The notes: a model not told the origin generated them from the sequence alone. Positions 1 to 10,112 are shown, counted from the first letter of the stretch. The stretch is DNA of 64,000 bases from Protula sp. h YS-2021 (GCA_949752745.1 OX457027.1:64276329-64340328), one strand, 5' to 3'. Made by a program: numbers and translations.

Positions 1-1
1 A

Positions 2-1315
2 CTTGTCTCCTTCATGCTTTTTCGTGAAACATTCAAAGTCTGCATAAATGACAAACGGCGCTCGCTGTTGTTTGGCTACATTCTTGAACTTGATGAAGGG
101 TTCCTTGGGAAATGATAAACGTTGTGCGCCATGCTTGCCACACACTTCACGATGCTTGTCTAAAAGATCTTGTCGCATAAACCCATGAAGACAGTTGAAA
201 CAATAAAATATTGCATTCTGACGCTTTGTTCGATAAGCCATCAGTCTGCTGAAATTCTTGATGAGGCAGTAATGTCTTGTCTTGTCATTGCTAATCAAAA
301 GCAAGTTAATTTCTCTGACGCTGTTGGCGCTGGTGTTTCGACTGAGTTGTATGGGAACAACGACATCATGTTCATATCCAAACACGTTAATGGACATATC
401 GTTCTCCTTTTCAAACTTTGGAATGTCTGTAATCGGTGTTGGAAATGTCATGTCTTCCACCTTCAATTCGTTCTCAAATAGCTTGTATTGATGCACACGC
501 TGTGGGTCATTGCTTGTTGAAGGGTGAAGGTGAGCCAATACAGACCATAAGAAGCACTTGTTGTCTTTATTCTGAATGTTTAACACCGCCTTTGTAGTCT
601 TTACTTTCTTCGGTAGTGGGATAAAACTGCTCGCTTCCAGTGGCGCTGACGTAGCTGTATGCACTTCAATGAATAATATGTTATCCAACACCCAACCAGA
701 GCCTTGTCGCTCATGTTCATCAAACCTGGTAAACAATTCTTTATAGGCTTCTGGTAAGTCCTTCTCAATATCCGTTGGATTGTATGCTGCATATGTCGGA
801 CTACTGATGAAGGCATTATCCACTTGTTCTACCATCACACCTTCAACATTTGGTGTCATTTTCTTGAAGCGTGCATGTACCACAATGTACCATTTCATGC
901 CACGGTTTAACGTTTCTAGCAAATGTCTCTTGATTCTATTCTCTTGTTGTCGCATTTCAAGTAACAAATCTGATCCATCTTCAGGCTCAAACCGTCTTTC
1001 CTGCGCGTTTTCACCAAGACTCACTCTTCTACCTCTGCCTACTTGTCCTGTCTCTTTCTTTCTTTGTTCTTCATGAGGTATGCATACATGTGTCTCAAAC
1101 GCATCCAAAGATGAAAATATCTTGACGCATTTACAGCAGAGGACTGGATCAGGTCTGTCAACACCATCTTGTAACGTCTTTTGTCTCTTGGCTTGAATCT
1201 GCTCAACAAGCTCATCATGAGCACGTTTCATCCTAGTTTTCTTACATGTGTGTGTCACGAACAATTCCAGAGATGGAAATGTCACATCACAATCATGACA
1301 GTAGACTGCTGTCAT
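2..1315 (-). CDS. Family B DNA polymerase, protein-primed Polinton/adintovirus type; N-terminal 438 codons, runs off the left edge
   Basis: The frame is open without a stop from ATG 1315 to the window edge. Seen: paired Cys/His knuckles near the N-terminus (C-x2-C then H-x-C, and C-x2-C then H-x2-C), then a third Cys-x2-Cys/His/Cys cluster just before the end. The visible part finishes with a PFVIYADFE motif, the ExoI-type 3'-5' exonuclease signature of B-family polymerases, preceded by HYCLIKNFSRL. This order is typical of polymerase genes of Maverick/Polinton and adintovirus-like elements in invertebrates. Palm and fingers motifs would lie left of the window. The gene would copy the element by protein priming. 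There are no introns, and a TATA box lies 60 nt upstream. Family call confident; exact element class is inferred. Confidence 0.85.
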   Translation of the reverse strand, partial: MTAVYCHDCDVTFPSLELFVTHTCKKTRMKRAHDELVEQIQAKRQKTLQDGVDRPDPVLCCKCVKIFSSLDAFETHVCIPHEEQRKKETGQVGRGRRVSLGENAQERRFEPEDGSDLLLEMRQQENRIKRHLLETLNRGMKWYIVVHARFKKMTPNVEGVMVEQVDNAFISSPTYAAYNPTDIEKDLPEAYKELFTRFDEHERQGSGWVLDNILFIEVHTATSAPLEASSFIPLPKKVKTTKAVLNIQNKDNKCFLWSVLAHLHPSTSNDPQRVHQYKLFENELKVEDMTFPTPITDIPKFEKENDMSINVFGYEHDVVVPIQLSRNTSANSVREINLLLISNDKTRHYCLIKNFSRLMAYRTKRQNAIFYCFNCLHGFMRQDLLDKHREVCGKHGAQRLSFPKEPFIKFKNVAKQQRAPFVIYADFECFTKKHEGDK

Positions 1316-1374
1316 CCTTGTTGTTTCTTCAACTGCTAGAACTGAAATGAAGTAAAATACACGTTTCACTCTTC

Positions 1375-1382
1375 CTTTTATA
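1375..1382 (-). promoter_or_regulatory. TATA box of the polymerase gene
   Basis: TATAAAAG on the minus strand, 60 nt before the polymerase ATG. The other two genes of this island have TATA boxes at similar distances. Confidence 0.6.
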
Positions 1383-1685
1383 CCACTTCAATGGTGTGTT
1401 AACTCAGCAGAATGTATCACTAGTTGACTAGTTGACATGTTTCACTCATGCTTTTATGCTACTTCCATGTAATCAAAATATGGTGTGTAACTTGTTTCAA
1501 AAATGTTAAAATTGCTGACTCAGCAGAATTTTACTTGTGTATATGAATGTCTCACTTACAGTTGTACAGCTGCACTGCTGCACAGCAGAGACATCTAGCG
1601 GTGAAGTCAAATGGTCTGCCAAATGGTATTCATCCGTCAAATGGTATTCATCCGCCAAATAGACCTGAAATGTGATAAAATGTAT

Positions 1686-1686
<1 letters not shown>

Positions 1687-1729
<43 letters not shown>
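1687..1729. repeat. (CT)n(CA)n microsatellite
   Basis: A short CT run followed by about 16 CA repeats, between the polymerase gene and the small Cys-rich gene. Confidence 0.95.
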
Positions 1730-1732
<3 letters not shown>

Positions 1733-1795
1733 TGTTTTGCTTCATTTCATAATATAGGATGGCCCTTAAAAGGGCTGAAAGATGTTAGTACTTCT

Positions 1796-2161
1796 TCACC
1801 AGCAAGTGGGATTTCCACAATCACACTGGTATCTGTAAAACTGCTCCATGGAGAAAGGCCTTCTCGAGCACTTGAACGGATGAAAGTTGTAATAGCCGAA
1901 GTTTTTCAGCGTCGCACCGCACCACCAGCAGTCCGTGCATGGCTCCGGTCCTGGCAATCTTGCAGTAAACTTATACCAGAGCAATCCACCACAGGTTTTG
2001 CAGCAGTAATGCCGTGGTGCGTTGTGGTGCACTGGACAGTTGTGTGGTTGACCTGGGTACTCCAACCACACCCAACACTTATAACATTCTGTCGTTAGTG
2101 TCACTACCCTGCCCTCTCGCATCACTTTCTTACTTGTCGTAGTAGCTGGTGTGTTGTCCAT
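1796..2161 (-). CDS. Small Cys/His-rich putative zinc-binding protein, 121 aa
   Basis: Intact ORF from ATG 2161. Seen: CYKC, CCKTC, CTDCWWC and CDCGNPTC clusters plus several His and many aromatic residues, so two or more zinc-ribbon-like knuckles are likely. I do not recognise the family. It has no introns, and a TATA box (2219-2226) lies 57 nt upstream of the ATG. It is on the same strand as the polymerase and divergent from the RING-like gene at 2643. Its place in the island suggests a small accessory protein of the same mobile or viral element; that is inference. Confidence 0.6.
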   Translation of the reverse strand: MDNTPATTTSKKVMREGRVVTLTTECYKCWVWLEYPGQPHNCPVHHNAPRHYCCKTCGGLLWYKFTARLPGPEPCTDCWWCGATLKNFGYYNFHPFKCSRRPFSMEQFYRYQCDCGNPTCW

Positions 2162-2218
2162 GATGTGTCTAATGATGTCTGTCTATGTCTGACGGTGTCT
2201 GAGCCTCGAGACACTACA

Positions 2219-2226
2219 CTTATATA
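2219..2226 (-). promoter_or_regulatory. TATA box of the small Cys-rich gene
   Basis: TATATAAG on the minus strand, 57 nt before ATG 2161. Confidence 0.6.
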
Positions 2227-2295
2227 CGATTTTATCATGCTGAATCAACGATTTCATCAAGCTGATTCAGCACAATTTTTTTTTTTTGCTCTCTT

Positions 2296-2525
2296 GGGGG
2301 GGGGGGGGGGGGGGTCGGTACATAGTCTGTCCCGGGGGGGGGGGTCGGTACATAGTCTGTCCCGGGGGGGGGGGTCGGTACATAGTCTGTCCCGGGGGGG
2401 GGTCGGTACATAGTCTGTCCCGGGGGGGGGGGGGGTCGGTACATAGTCTGTCCCGGGGGGGGGGGGGTCGGTACATAGTCTGTCCCGGGGGGGGGGTCGG
2501 TACATAGTCTGTCCCGGGGGGGGGG
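2296..2525. repeat. Poly-G interspersed tandem repeat, about 7 units
   Basis: Seven units of about 27-33 bp. Each is a run of 8-14 G followed by GTCGGTACATAGTCTGTCCC. The constant part is nearly unchanged; only the G-run length varies. The array lies exactly between the divergent TATA boxes of the two flanking genes. ORFs predicted through it on either strand are artefacts of the repeat. The G runs could form quadruplexes, and their exact lengths may be assembly-limited. Confidence 0.95.
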
Positions 2526-2589
2526 TTAGACGTTAACTTTTTTCCATCTTTACATCATTTTGCAATGACGTCATTTTGGTTTTCTACCC

Positions 2590-2598
2590 TATATATAT
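2590..2598 (+). promoter_or_regulatory. TATA box of the RING-like gene
   Basis: TATATATAT about 45 nt before ATG 2643. It supports that ATG over the in-frame start at 2565, which lies upstream of the TATA box. Confidence 0.55.
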
Positions 2599-2642
2599 GT
2601 GCTATCTTCACAGCTTTCCACAGTTTACCACTGCCTGCTGAC

Positions 2643-3197
2643 ATGGAAGTTCTAGCCGCGATCGACGATTCACGCATAATAAGAGAGATTAGAGAGGTGG
2701 TTGTTCAAGTAACACCACCAATCTATCCGTCTGAGAGACAGTCGTTTTTGCATCTGCTGCCGGATCCAGCTAAAGCCGCTGCGCTGTGCATTCCGATATA
2801 CTTCCATAGAGGGGCTATGATTGGGCAACGCATTAGAGACATAGAAGACGGGTGTTACAGGCAGGCCTACTTCAGATCTGCTGTTCTAGGAGAAGACATT
2901 CCATCAAAGACTGAAGAGGATGAATACCCGGCCTGGGGTCGATACTTCCTACAGGAAGACATCCAATTTTGCATTGGATGTGGGTGCATGCTGTCCCCAG
3001 ACCGGGTCATAGCAGCAGGATGTGGACATCAAACATGTCTCTTTTGCGCCTTCATCTGGACCTGCCACTCCGCGCTGAGAGACAGATATACGCTGAGATG
3101 TTTTACATGTGGTTTGACAACAGACCACTTCTTATTCAACTCTCAGCAGATGACCTCATGTGCCAGACCAGTACAACAAACAGTAGTCTTCTACTAG
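2643..3197 (+). CDS. RING-like zinc-finger protein, 184 aa
   Basis: Intronless ORF; ATG 2643 is chosen because it follows a TATA box. Seen: a C-terminal cysteine cluster, C110-x2-C113, C127-x-H129-x2-C132-x2-C135, C153-x2-C156, matching a C3HC4-type RING with one expected ligand not obvious. The first 100 residues have no motif I know. RING folds usually act as E3 ubiquitin ligases, and several large DNA viruses encode small ones. Here it diverges from the Cys-rich gene across the poly-G array, in what looks like a viral-type element. The E3 role is inferred. Confidence 0.6.
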   Translation: MEVLAAIDDSRIIREIREVVVQVTPPIYPSERQSFLHLLPDPAKAAALCIPIYFHRGAMIGQRIRDIEDGCYRQAYFRSAVLGEDIPSKTEEDEYPAWGRYFLQEDIQFCIGCGCMLSPDRVIAAGCGHQTCLFCAFIWTCHSALRDRYTLRCFTCGLTTDHFLFNSQQMTSCARPVQQTVVFY

Positions 3198-3349
3198 ACT
3201 GGAAGCAAAAAGAGTGAGAAGTTTCAACTCCAGGCTGCTCTTTTCAGAGCGGCCGCCACTTATTACAAAATAAGCAAAACAATTTATCATGGTGTTGGTA
3301 TATGTGTGTATGCATGAGAGTGTGGGAAATGGGAAAAAAAAAAGTTATC

Positions 3350-3558
3350 GTCTGTCCGTCTGTCCGTCTGACCGTCTGTCTACCATCTGCCGATTCTGCA
3401 GCAGAACCAACGTTGGTTCTGCTGCAATGCAAAACATTGGTTCTGCAGCAGAACCAAACGTTGGTTCTACCGCACTTGCGGTAGAACCAACGTTGGTTCT
3501 ACCGCAAGTGCGGTAGAACCAACGTTGGTTCTACCGCAAGTGCGGTAGAACCAACGTT
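3350..3558. repeat. GTCY run followed by an array of perfect 26-28 bp palindromes
   Basis: A (GTCY)n stretch at 3350-3380 is followed by joined palindromes at 3398-3558. The first is GCAGCAGAACCAAC and its mirror (3398-3425); later ones alternate arms GCGGTAGAACCAAC around AACGTT with GGTTCTACCGCA around a short centre. On either strand the block can fold into a chain of hairpins. It may be the outer part of the left-hand island or an independent element. Confidence 0.85.
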
Positions 3559-3930
3559 TTCATACTACTATTTAATGTTATTTGTTATTTTAATTTCTTT
3601 GTATACTTTTTTATTAATGATGTTTTTTTTAATTTAATTACTGGTTATTATTATTAACTATCTATTATATAAAAATAATTAGTTTATTTTAATTTTTATG
3701 TATATTTGTTGTTACTTTGTTAATTGCATATTTTTGTAGTTGTTAACTTTATGTTTATTATTTCTTATCAGTTTCTTTATTTAGTTGGCTACTTCAAAGA
3801 CAGACTTCTACAAAGGTTTAATGGATTGTGTTGACGCAGCAAGAGCATAAACATCACCAAAAGGCATATCCCTCTTAGTTATTTAAAATTAGAATAGATG
3901 CAATCTATCTGGGGGATTATAGTAGGTAAG
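3559..3930. other. AT-rich non-coding stretch
   Basis: Very AT-rich with T-runs and no credible ORF, splice pair or repeat boundary. Confidence 0.7.
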
Positions 3931-4600
3931 AAACGACAGTTTCAAAACAGGAAGTGACGTCATAATGACATCATAGGGTGTTTTGAAACTGTTTTGACAG
4001 TTTTAAAACATTTGACGTCACAATGACGTGATAATGACGTGATCATGACGTCATCAGCCATGTGACCAATGAAAAGCCAATGAAGGCAATGAAGCCCCGC
4101 CCACTTTCTATCTATCACCTGTCAATCATTGTGAGGTCATAAATCACCTGACCAATGAAAAGCCAATGAACTCAATGAATGCAATGAAGCCCGACCCACT
4201 TCCTCTCTATCACCAGTCAATCATCGTGGCGTCAGACCCCCTCCCCCCTCATATCTATTTTTAGACTGAGAAAGTTTTACCACATTTATTTTTAGTAACA
4301 TTTAAAAAAGAAAATTAGATTACTTTCGTCATATCTAACCGATTTCAATAAAAATTTTACCGTTTGATCAAGTTTTATAACTAGTTTTGACATAATGTAA
4401 TCACAGGCTATTTGCATATATGGCTGTAAGCATAATTTTTTTTCATCTCAAAATTTTAATTTTTAAAAATTCAGAAGAGTAGAGAAAGCTCTCGCTATGT
4501 TTGACGTAATTCAATCAAAATTTTACTGTTTTATCTAGTTTTATACATTCGAACACGTCTTTGATTTATGACGTCACTTCCTGTTTTAAAGTGTCGTTTT
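3931..4600. mobile_element. MITE-like element whose inverted ends carry a CRE/ATF site
   Basis: The left end (3931-3966) and the reverse complement of the right end (4565-4600) match closely: AACGACA, an A/T-rich spacer, then ACAGGAAGTGACGTCATAA. Each end therefore contains a perfect TGACGTCA (3955-3962 and 4569-4576). The interior near 3970-4045 adds more TGACGTCA and TGACGTGA copies, and 4060-4190 holds a duplicated block with several CCAAT boxes. No coding capacity. No target duplication could be fixed. Confidence 0.6.
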
Positions 4601-5543
4601 TTTTTGTGATGGGGGAACTTGTTTTACCTTGATTTGAAGGCGACTTTCAAATTAGAGCACAATCTTCAACCTGAATGATTGGTGAGTGCAAAAATTCTCT
4701 GAAGCACTTTATTTGAAGGTATTTTGAAGGACTAGAAAGTATGTTACGATAAACACATTTACAAGTTCGGCATGCTTCTATGTTGCTTATTCAGCTTCAA
4801 CAATATGCTTGCTGTCGTTGGACACAAAGATATTTATTGCATTGCAAAGAAATTATTTCGTATCCTGTTGAGACTTTTAAACATTCATTTGTAATTATAA
4901 TCGGTGATATCTCTTGTCCATTAATTGCCTTAATGTTAGTTGATGACATATGGGTCATGATGGTCACGTAGGCAGTCGTCGGATCAGTGGCAGGAAAGTC
5001 GAGTGTTCGACGGCATTCCTGGAGTGCAAGTGAATACTGCATAAAAGTATGTTCTCTCTCCATGCTCAGGAGTGCACACGTATATAATATGATATATTAC
5101 TGCAGTCAAAAATGCATCACAAGATGGAGTTTCAGTGCTAATTGTAAATAGTAGGCAGCCAGCCCGTTAAAACGGGGTACACTTGTACTTGAAAGGGAGC
5201 AACAAAGAAGACGACTTTATTACAATTTGTGCTCAGAGAGACAATTTTGCAATAACATTCTTCTTTATAATAAGTATAACTCTCGGCAACTGTATTCAAT
5301 CAAAAGTGAGAGGAAAGCGTTGAAAAAGCATCATCCACGGTAAGGTATGGAAGAAGAGCATCTTATCAAATTGCCGGATTATTTTATTTCCTGGATCAAA
5401 AGGCATGACGAATCATCACACTTGAAATACCACAATACAGCACGTGGTGGGATACTAGAAGACAAATTTATATCTAAGTCCTTACGAAAAATTGGCTGAA
5501 AAGTGTCATTTGTATTCGGTTCAAAAGTTGAATTGTGTGGAAT

Positions 5544-5581
<38 letters not shown>

Positions 5582-6357
5582 TTATTTTTTTTTTTTGAAA
5601 AGAAAGACTGAATGAACTTCAGTACATGTTCTTATTTTGCCACCACTACCATCGCCACCTGCCATCAACTCATAAATGAAACTTAATTCACAAATTCGGT
5701 TATTAACGGATCTAATGGGAAAAAAAGATTCTTATTGCAAAGGCAGATATTTTAAGGGAAACGTCAAATTATCGGATTTTCAAGACTGTTATCAAGTATT
5801 AGTTATTATGCGTACAGACGTTTGACGAGTAGAATTCTTGATTGTAAATAAATATTGGCGCTTTTTCAAACGTTTGATTTCCACCCATCAGCATTTGATT
5901 TTATTTGAATGGTTTACAAAGTGTGGCAGATATGCAGCTGGATGCAGGGGATCCTTCTGAATGGCCGGCAGATTTTCCAGAAATGAAGGTGAGTGAGCGA
6001 TAATGAGTTCCAGTCGCTCGTTCGACGGGTACATACGACGGAGAGTAGAACCGAGTCAGCTCTGGCTTATAAGCCAAGTCACACTTTGAGTGTTTCGAAT
6101 AAAATGCGCAAGAATTTTGAATTTGACTGTGAAGGAACCGAGTAAATAAATGAAAGAAACATACAAAAGAACTATCACACAAGTGTACAAGTACTTGGAA
6201 CATAAAAAACTGAAACTTGAAACTATTTGTTAAAACTTCTAATAAATTTTTTCAATAGCATACGGGTTGTTAAAAACCGACTGCTCTTTGGTGCAAGAGA
6301 AATTTGACATTTAGGCGAAATCTACCTATAATTTCTTTCATTTTTACTTGGTTATTA
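4601..6357. other. Non-coding stretch with a (TTA)n microsatellite
   Basis: No convincing exon. A (TTA)n tract of about 13 units lies at 5545-5582. ORFs predicted at 4780-5063 and 5901-6203 have no recognisable domain or splice context. Confidence 0.6.
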
Positions 6358-6674
6358 GTCCCCCGCCACCGCGCGTGGGGCGGAGCGGGGGACTTATGAA
6401 ACGGGCCGTTTCTGTTCGTCTGTCCCCATCTATATTGATAAGTTTGTACGCGCTATATCTCAGTAACTAATAACGTTATTTCATTTCCTTTCTTGCAGAG
6501 AGAGTACATATTTTGGAGGTGTGCAACGCGTGATTATTTTTTATTTTTCTCAAAAATTAAAAAAATTGCCATGTTTTTGAAATGTTGTGAAAATCTGCAG
6601 TTGCCCCTATATAAAGTGGTAAGTTTGTACGCGCTAGATCTCATTCACTATTAAAGTGATTTTTTTTCTCTTGC

Positions 6675-6750
<76 letters not shown>

Positions 6751-7385
6751 TATATTGGAGGTGTGCAACGCGTGGTTATTTTTTGTCTCCAAAAATGAAA
6801 AATTGCCAGATTTTTTAAATGTTGTAAAAATGTGTGATAACCACTATTTATAGTGTTAAGTTTGTACGCGCCATATTTCAGTAACTTGTACAGTTATTTC
6901 ATTTCTTTCTTGCACAGAGAGTACATATATTGGAGCTGTGCAACATGTGGTTATTTTTTATTTTTCTGAAAAAAAAAGAAAAAATTGCCAGATTTTTGAG
7001 ATGTGAAAATATGCAATTGCCCCTATGTATAGTGGTAAGTTTGTACGCGCTAGATCTCAGTCACTATTTAAGGGATGTTATTTTTCTCTTACACAGAGAC
7101 AGAGACATAGAGAGCATATAGTGGAGGTGTGCAACGCGTCGTTGTTTATTTTTTTTTGTCGGTATTGAAAAATTGCCGGATTTTTTAAATGCTATGAAAA
7201 TGTGTTATAGCCATTGTTTTATAGTGTTAAGTTTGTACGCGGCATATTTCAGTAACTAATACAGTGATTTCATTTCTTTCTTGCACAGAAAGAGAACATA
7301 TATTGGAGGTGTGCAACGGGTGGTTATTTTTTTTTTCTAAAAAAAAAAAATAAAAAATTGCCAGATTTGTTAAATGTTATGAAAA
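6358..7385. mobile_element. Hairpin-GTCY-tandem repeat element (Helentron/HINE-like), about five core units
   Basis: Starts with a hairpin of arms GTCCCCCGC (6358-6366) and GCGGGGGAC (6385-6393), then a short GTCTGTCC stretch. About five diverged copies of a ~200-bp unit follow, each beginning near TAAGTTTGTACGCGC (about 6440, 6630, 6857, 7036, 7228) with a repeated GTGCAACGCGTG motif. One unit holds an expanded GA tract. The design matches Helentron-associated non-autonomous elements. The right end was not found. Confidence 0.6.
6679..6748. repeat. (GA)n microsatellite inside the tandem-repeat element
   Basis: About 35 GA units. The other core units have only a short GAGAGA or CAGAGAG at the same place, so this is a local expansion. 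Confidence 0.95.
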
Positions 7386-7427
7386 ATGTGTAATTTCGAC
7401 TACTTATGAATCATAAGCCCACAACCT

Positions 7428-7485
7428 GTTTTTGAACTCCGTACCTATCGTTTGTCGAGCGAGCATCATACCAACTGAGCTAAAC
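7428..7485 (-). repeat. tRNA-derived fragment (SINE head or tRNA pseudogene)
   Basis: On the minus strand an A-box-like TAGCTCAGTTGG (7471-7482) is followed by a degenerate B box (7428-7440). No full acceptor stem is seen. Confidence 0.45.
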
Positions 7486-7614
7486 CGGCGAAGTGCGAAT
7501 GCCAGCTTTGAAGTGTGCTCTCATTAGTTATTGATCGATAGTGATCTAGAGCTTCAGGGCCTGCAGTTATATGATTGCTGTTGTATAAGGCGGGCATCTC
7601 AAGTTTAGCTGGAC

Positions 7615-7905
7615 AGATTTAAACCAAAATTGGTAGGTAGAATGGTGGGCAAAGGCACTTGACCTGATTAGGTTTTGGTGACCTTGGGTCAAAGTGAAGG
7701 TAACTTTTTAAGGTCACTGAAACTTTTAAATTTTTCTCTTGGGGGCACATTAACATCTCAGGTTGTGCGCCATGTGCACGCTGTTGTGGACATGATATGT
7801 CAAGTTCGGCTATAGGGATTACAACTGAAATTGGCAGCTGGGTTGGGAAGCTAAGGATCTTGACCTGATTAGGTTTTGGTGACCTTGGGTCAAAGGTCAA
7901 GGTCA
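7615..7905. repeat. Two copies of a 201-bp repeat carrying nuclear-receptor-like half-sites
   Basis: CTTGACCTGATTAGGTTTTG recurs at 7658 and 7859, period 201 bp, each followed by TGACCTTGGGTCAAAG. The second copy continues into AGGTCAAGGTCA, giving several AGGTCA half-sites in a row. It may be the tail of the preceding element. Confidence 0.6.
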
Positions 7906-8984
7906 TTCGAACTGTTTTATTTCAAAAACGGAGATGCGGCGGGGTTCACTGGTATACTTGTTTTTATTCGAAACGCAGAATTCTGCGCATTTTTATTGGG
8001 AACGCCCAAAGTGTGGTTTGGCTTATACAATATCGTATATCTCTGTGTCAGAGTTATGAAGCCTTACCTTGTTCTGCTGATAGGGGTCAATTTCATATGT
8101 TATGAGGAACGAATCCTGCATACCAGTGCAGAATTTCAAGATTTATTGTAAGCTCATACGTAAATTACCCTTTTTGCAAAACAGGCACAATTTTTATTGG
8201 GCTACATATCTTTCATTTCTTCCTACAGTACAGAAACGTCAGCTTCCTCACTCCCGTGTCAAATATCTCTTTACGTCCTGGGCTTTAAATGTCATGTGAC
8301 CAAAGTCAAATGACCAAAAATTGAAATAAAGGGATTAATGATTATCTGTGAAATATATACTCAAATAAGTGGTGGATGCAGAATTGGGTATAAATTTAGT
8401 CCGCACACGCACAGTATTTCACGTTTAATTGCTGCCATGCTTTTTGGAATACCACTTCAGAAGTTGTTGATGAATAATAAAATTACTGTCACTTTTTCAC
8501 GTCATAAACCATGCTCCCTGGGTGTAAACAAATATCACTTATTGCGGTTGATTTATTGTTATTTTCGTATCCTTCTCTTTTAAGGAACGCGTCACGCAGA
8601 AGTTGTATATCATTGCCTCTGTACTTTGAGGGCCTTTAGTAAATGCCAGTAAAGGCTTGTGGGTCGTTAAATTTGGCACAAAATCGAAGGAGCGGTGACT
8701 CAAAGGGAGCGCAGTTGACTTCCATATTGTTATATAGCGAGGATTTGAAGCGGTACGTCGAACTTCAGTGGCGGACCGCTTCTTGGAGCTAGAGGAAGGA
8801 GAGATACATCTAGGAAGATTGTCGAATATTATAGCCACAGAGCTGGTTAATTTTACCCCGCATTTCTTATGCATTTTTACGAAAACATTTTCGTCATAAT
8901 ATGTGGGACTTGTCAAAAGAGGAAATCAGCCATTTCGTACTTTCGCGCCTTTCCGATAGAGGTACCGTTTTGAATGCTTTTTTT
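7906..8984. other. Unassigned stretch; possible RAD18 first exon near 8910-8945
   Basis: No recognised gene. A minus-strand ORF at 8539-8916 has no domain. On the plus strand an ATG within AATATGTGG near 8900 opens a short frame (MWDLSKEEISHF) that could end at a GT in phase 0, which would fit the first visible RAD18 exon. Homology is too weak to assert this. Confidence 0.2.
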
Positions 8985-10112
8985 CAGGGCTGGCAAGTTT
9001 TGGACATGGTGGTTTAAACCGTAGTTCTATACCAAAATAGGTTGTGGACAGTTTGAGACGGGTTTTTGATATCCAGTATTAAAGCCCATGGCTATTTTGT
9101 CCCCCAATACTTGAGACGTGTTTGTTTGACGAAGTAATGAAGAAGTAATCATTGTCTTCACCAATGTAAGCAATGAGCAACTGTCAATATACAAACAAAT
9201 GTTGGGTCGAGGGTGGTTCTATGTGCAAAACTGTTTTTTGCAAACATTTTGTGTCCGTTTACAGATATTATTTACATTTGTCTTCGAGTTATCTTGCGGC
9301 ATAAACCAGCCAACAAATTTTATTGGCTCCCTTTAGTCGTACTGCGTTCGCATACATGGCATGGTCACTGGCAATAGGCAAATATAAACCGTGGATTTTT
9401 TTTAAGTTATCATTATTATTTCAATGGAAATGCAAGTTGTTTTACAAGAAAATAACAGAATGTGCAAAGACGGAAGGATCCATTTGGGAGCATTTTTTTG
9501 AAATTAGAAAGGATAACAAAATATTTGCTCAATGTAAAGAATGCGATTACACGATAATAGGAAAGACATTAAGAATGAGAGGGCACATTGAAAAATGCAA
9601 AAGAGAAGTTGTTTGTGTTGAAAATAAAAGTAATCCTGATTTTATTGCCATGGCCATACAACTGTTATCCACGCCGCCATCGTCTGCCTCTATAGAGCGA
9701 ATTTTCTTAAATTTTGGATATATTCACAACAAACGCCGGAATCGTCTCGGAAATAAGAAAGCGGCCAAATTAGTCGTTCTGCTTTCGAATGCTTAGGGGC
9801 GACCGGGACTTGGATGATTGAGATTATTGACAAAAAATGTCGATGTGATTTGCAGACTTTTATTTTTAGTGTGACATTTTCACATTTTTAATAGCGTGTT
9901 GACTTACAGAGATACACTTAAAACGTTCATTATATTTGTGTTCAATGTACTCGGTTTTGATCTACAGAAAAATGAATGCAGTGATAAGCTTATTAGATGT
10001 TTTATGGTTTTGGACATTTTGGACAGTTTTACACGTTTTTAGATGGTTAAGAACTAGTTTTAGACCATGTCCTGTCTAAAATATTTTTTGTACGGTCCAA
10101 AACCCAACCCTG
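8985..10112 (+). mobile_element. hAT transposon, internally deleted, with 8-bp target duplication
   Basis: The ends are inverted repeats. The left starts CAGGGCTGGCAAGTTTTGGAC; the right, read inward, is CAGGGTTGGGTTTTGGAC, the CAGGG start usual for hAT. The flanks are identical 8-mers CTTTTTTT (8977-8984 and 10113-10120), the hAT duplication length. At 1,128 bp it is far shorter than an autonomous hAT. Its ORF keeps only the two ends of a transposase. Confidence 0.88.
9356..9796 (+). pseudogene. Deleted hAT transposase: BED finger joined to the hATC dimerisation region
   Basis: One open frame codes for a BED-type zinc finger (C-x2-C, then H-x4-C, around CKECDY and MRGHIEKCK) and continues after a short linker into the hAT C-terminal dimerisation motif (SSASIERIF, NFGYIHNKRRNRLG). 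A full hAT transposase is roughly 500-700 residues, so the catalytic RNase-H core and its acidic triad are missing. The frame is intact across the deletion, so a DNA-binding and dimerising fragment could be made. It cannot be catalytic. ATG 9356 is one possible start. Confidence 0.8.

Noticed and set aside
2235..2507. Pro/Arg- and Gly-rich ORFs across the poly-G array, or a CRISPR-like array
   Set aside because: Open in several frames only because of the repeat. Spacers are G runs, not unique sequences, and the host is eukaryotic.
8539..8916. 125-aa ORF on the minus strand
   Set aside because: No recognisable domain, no splice partners, and the opposite strand is equally suggestive.
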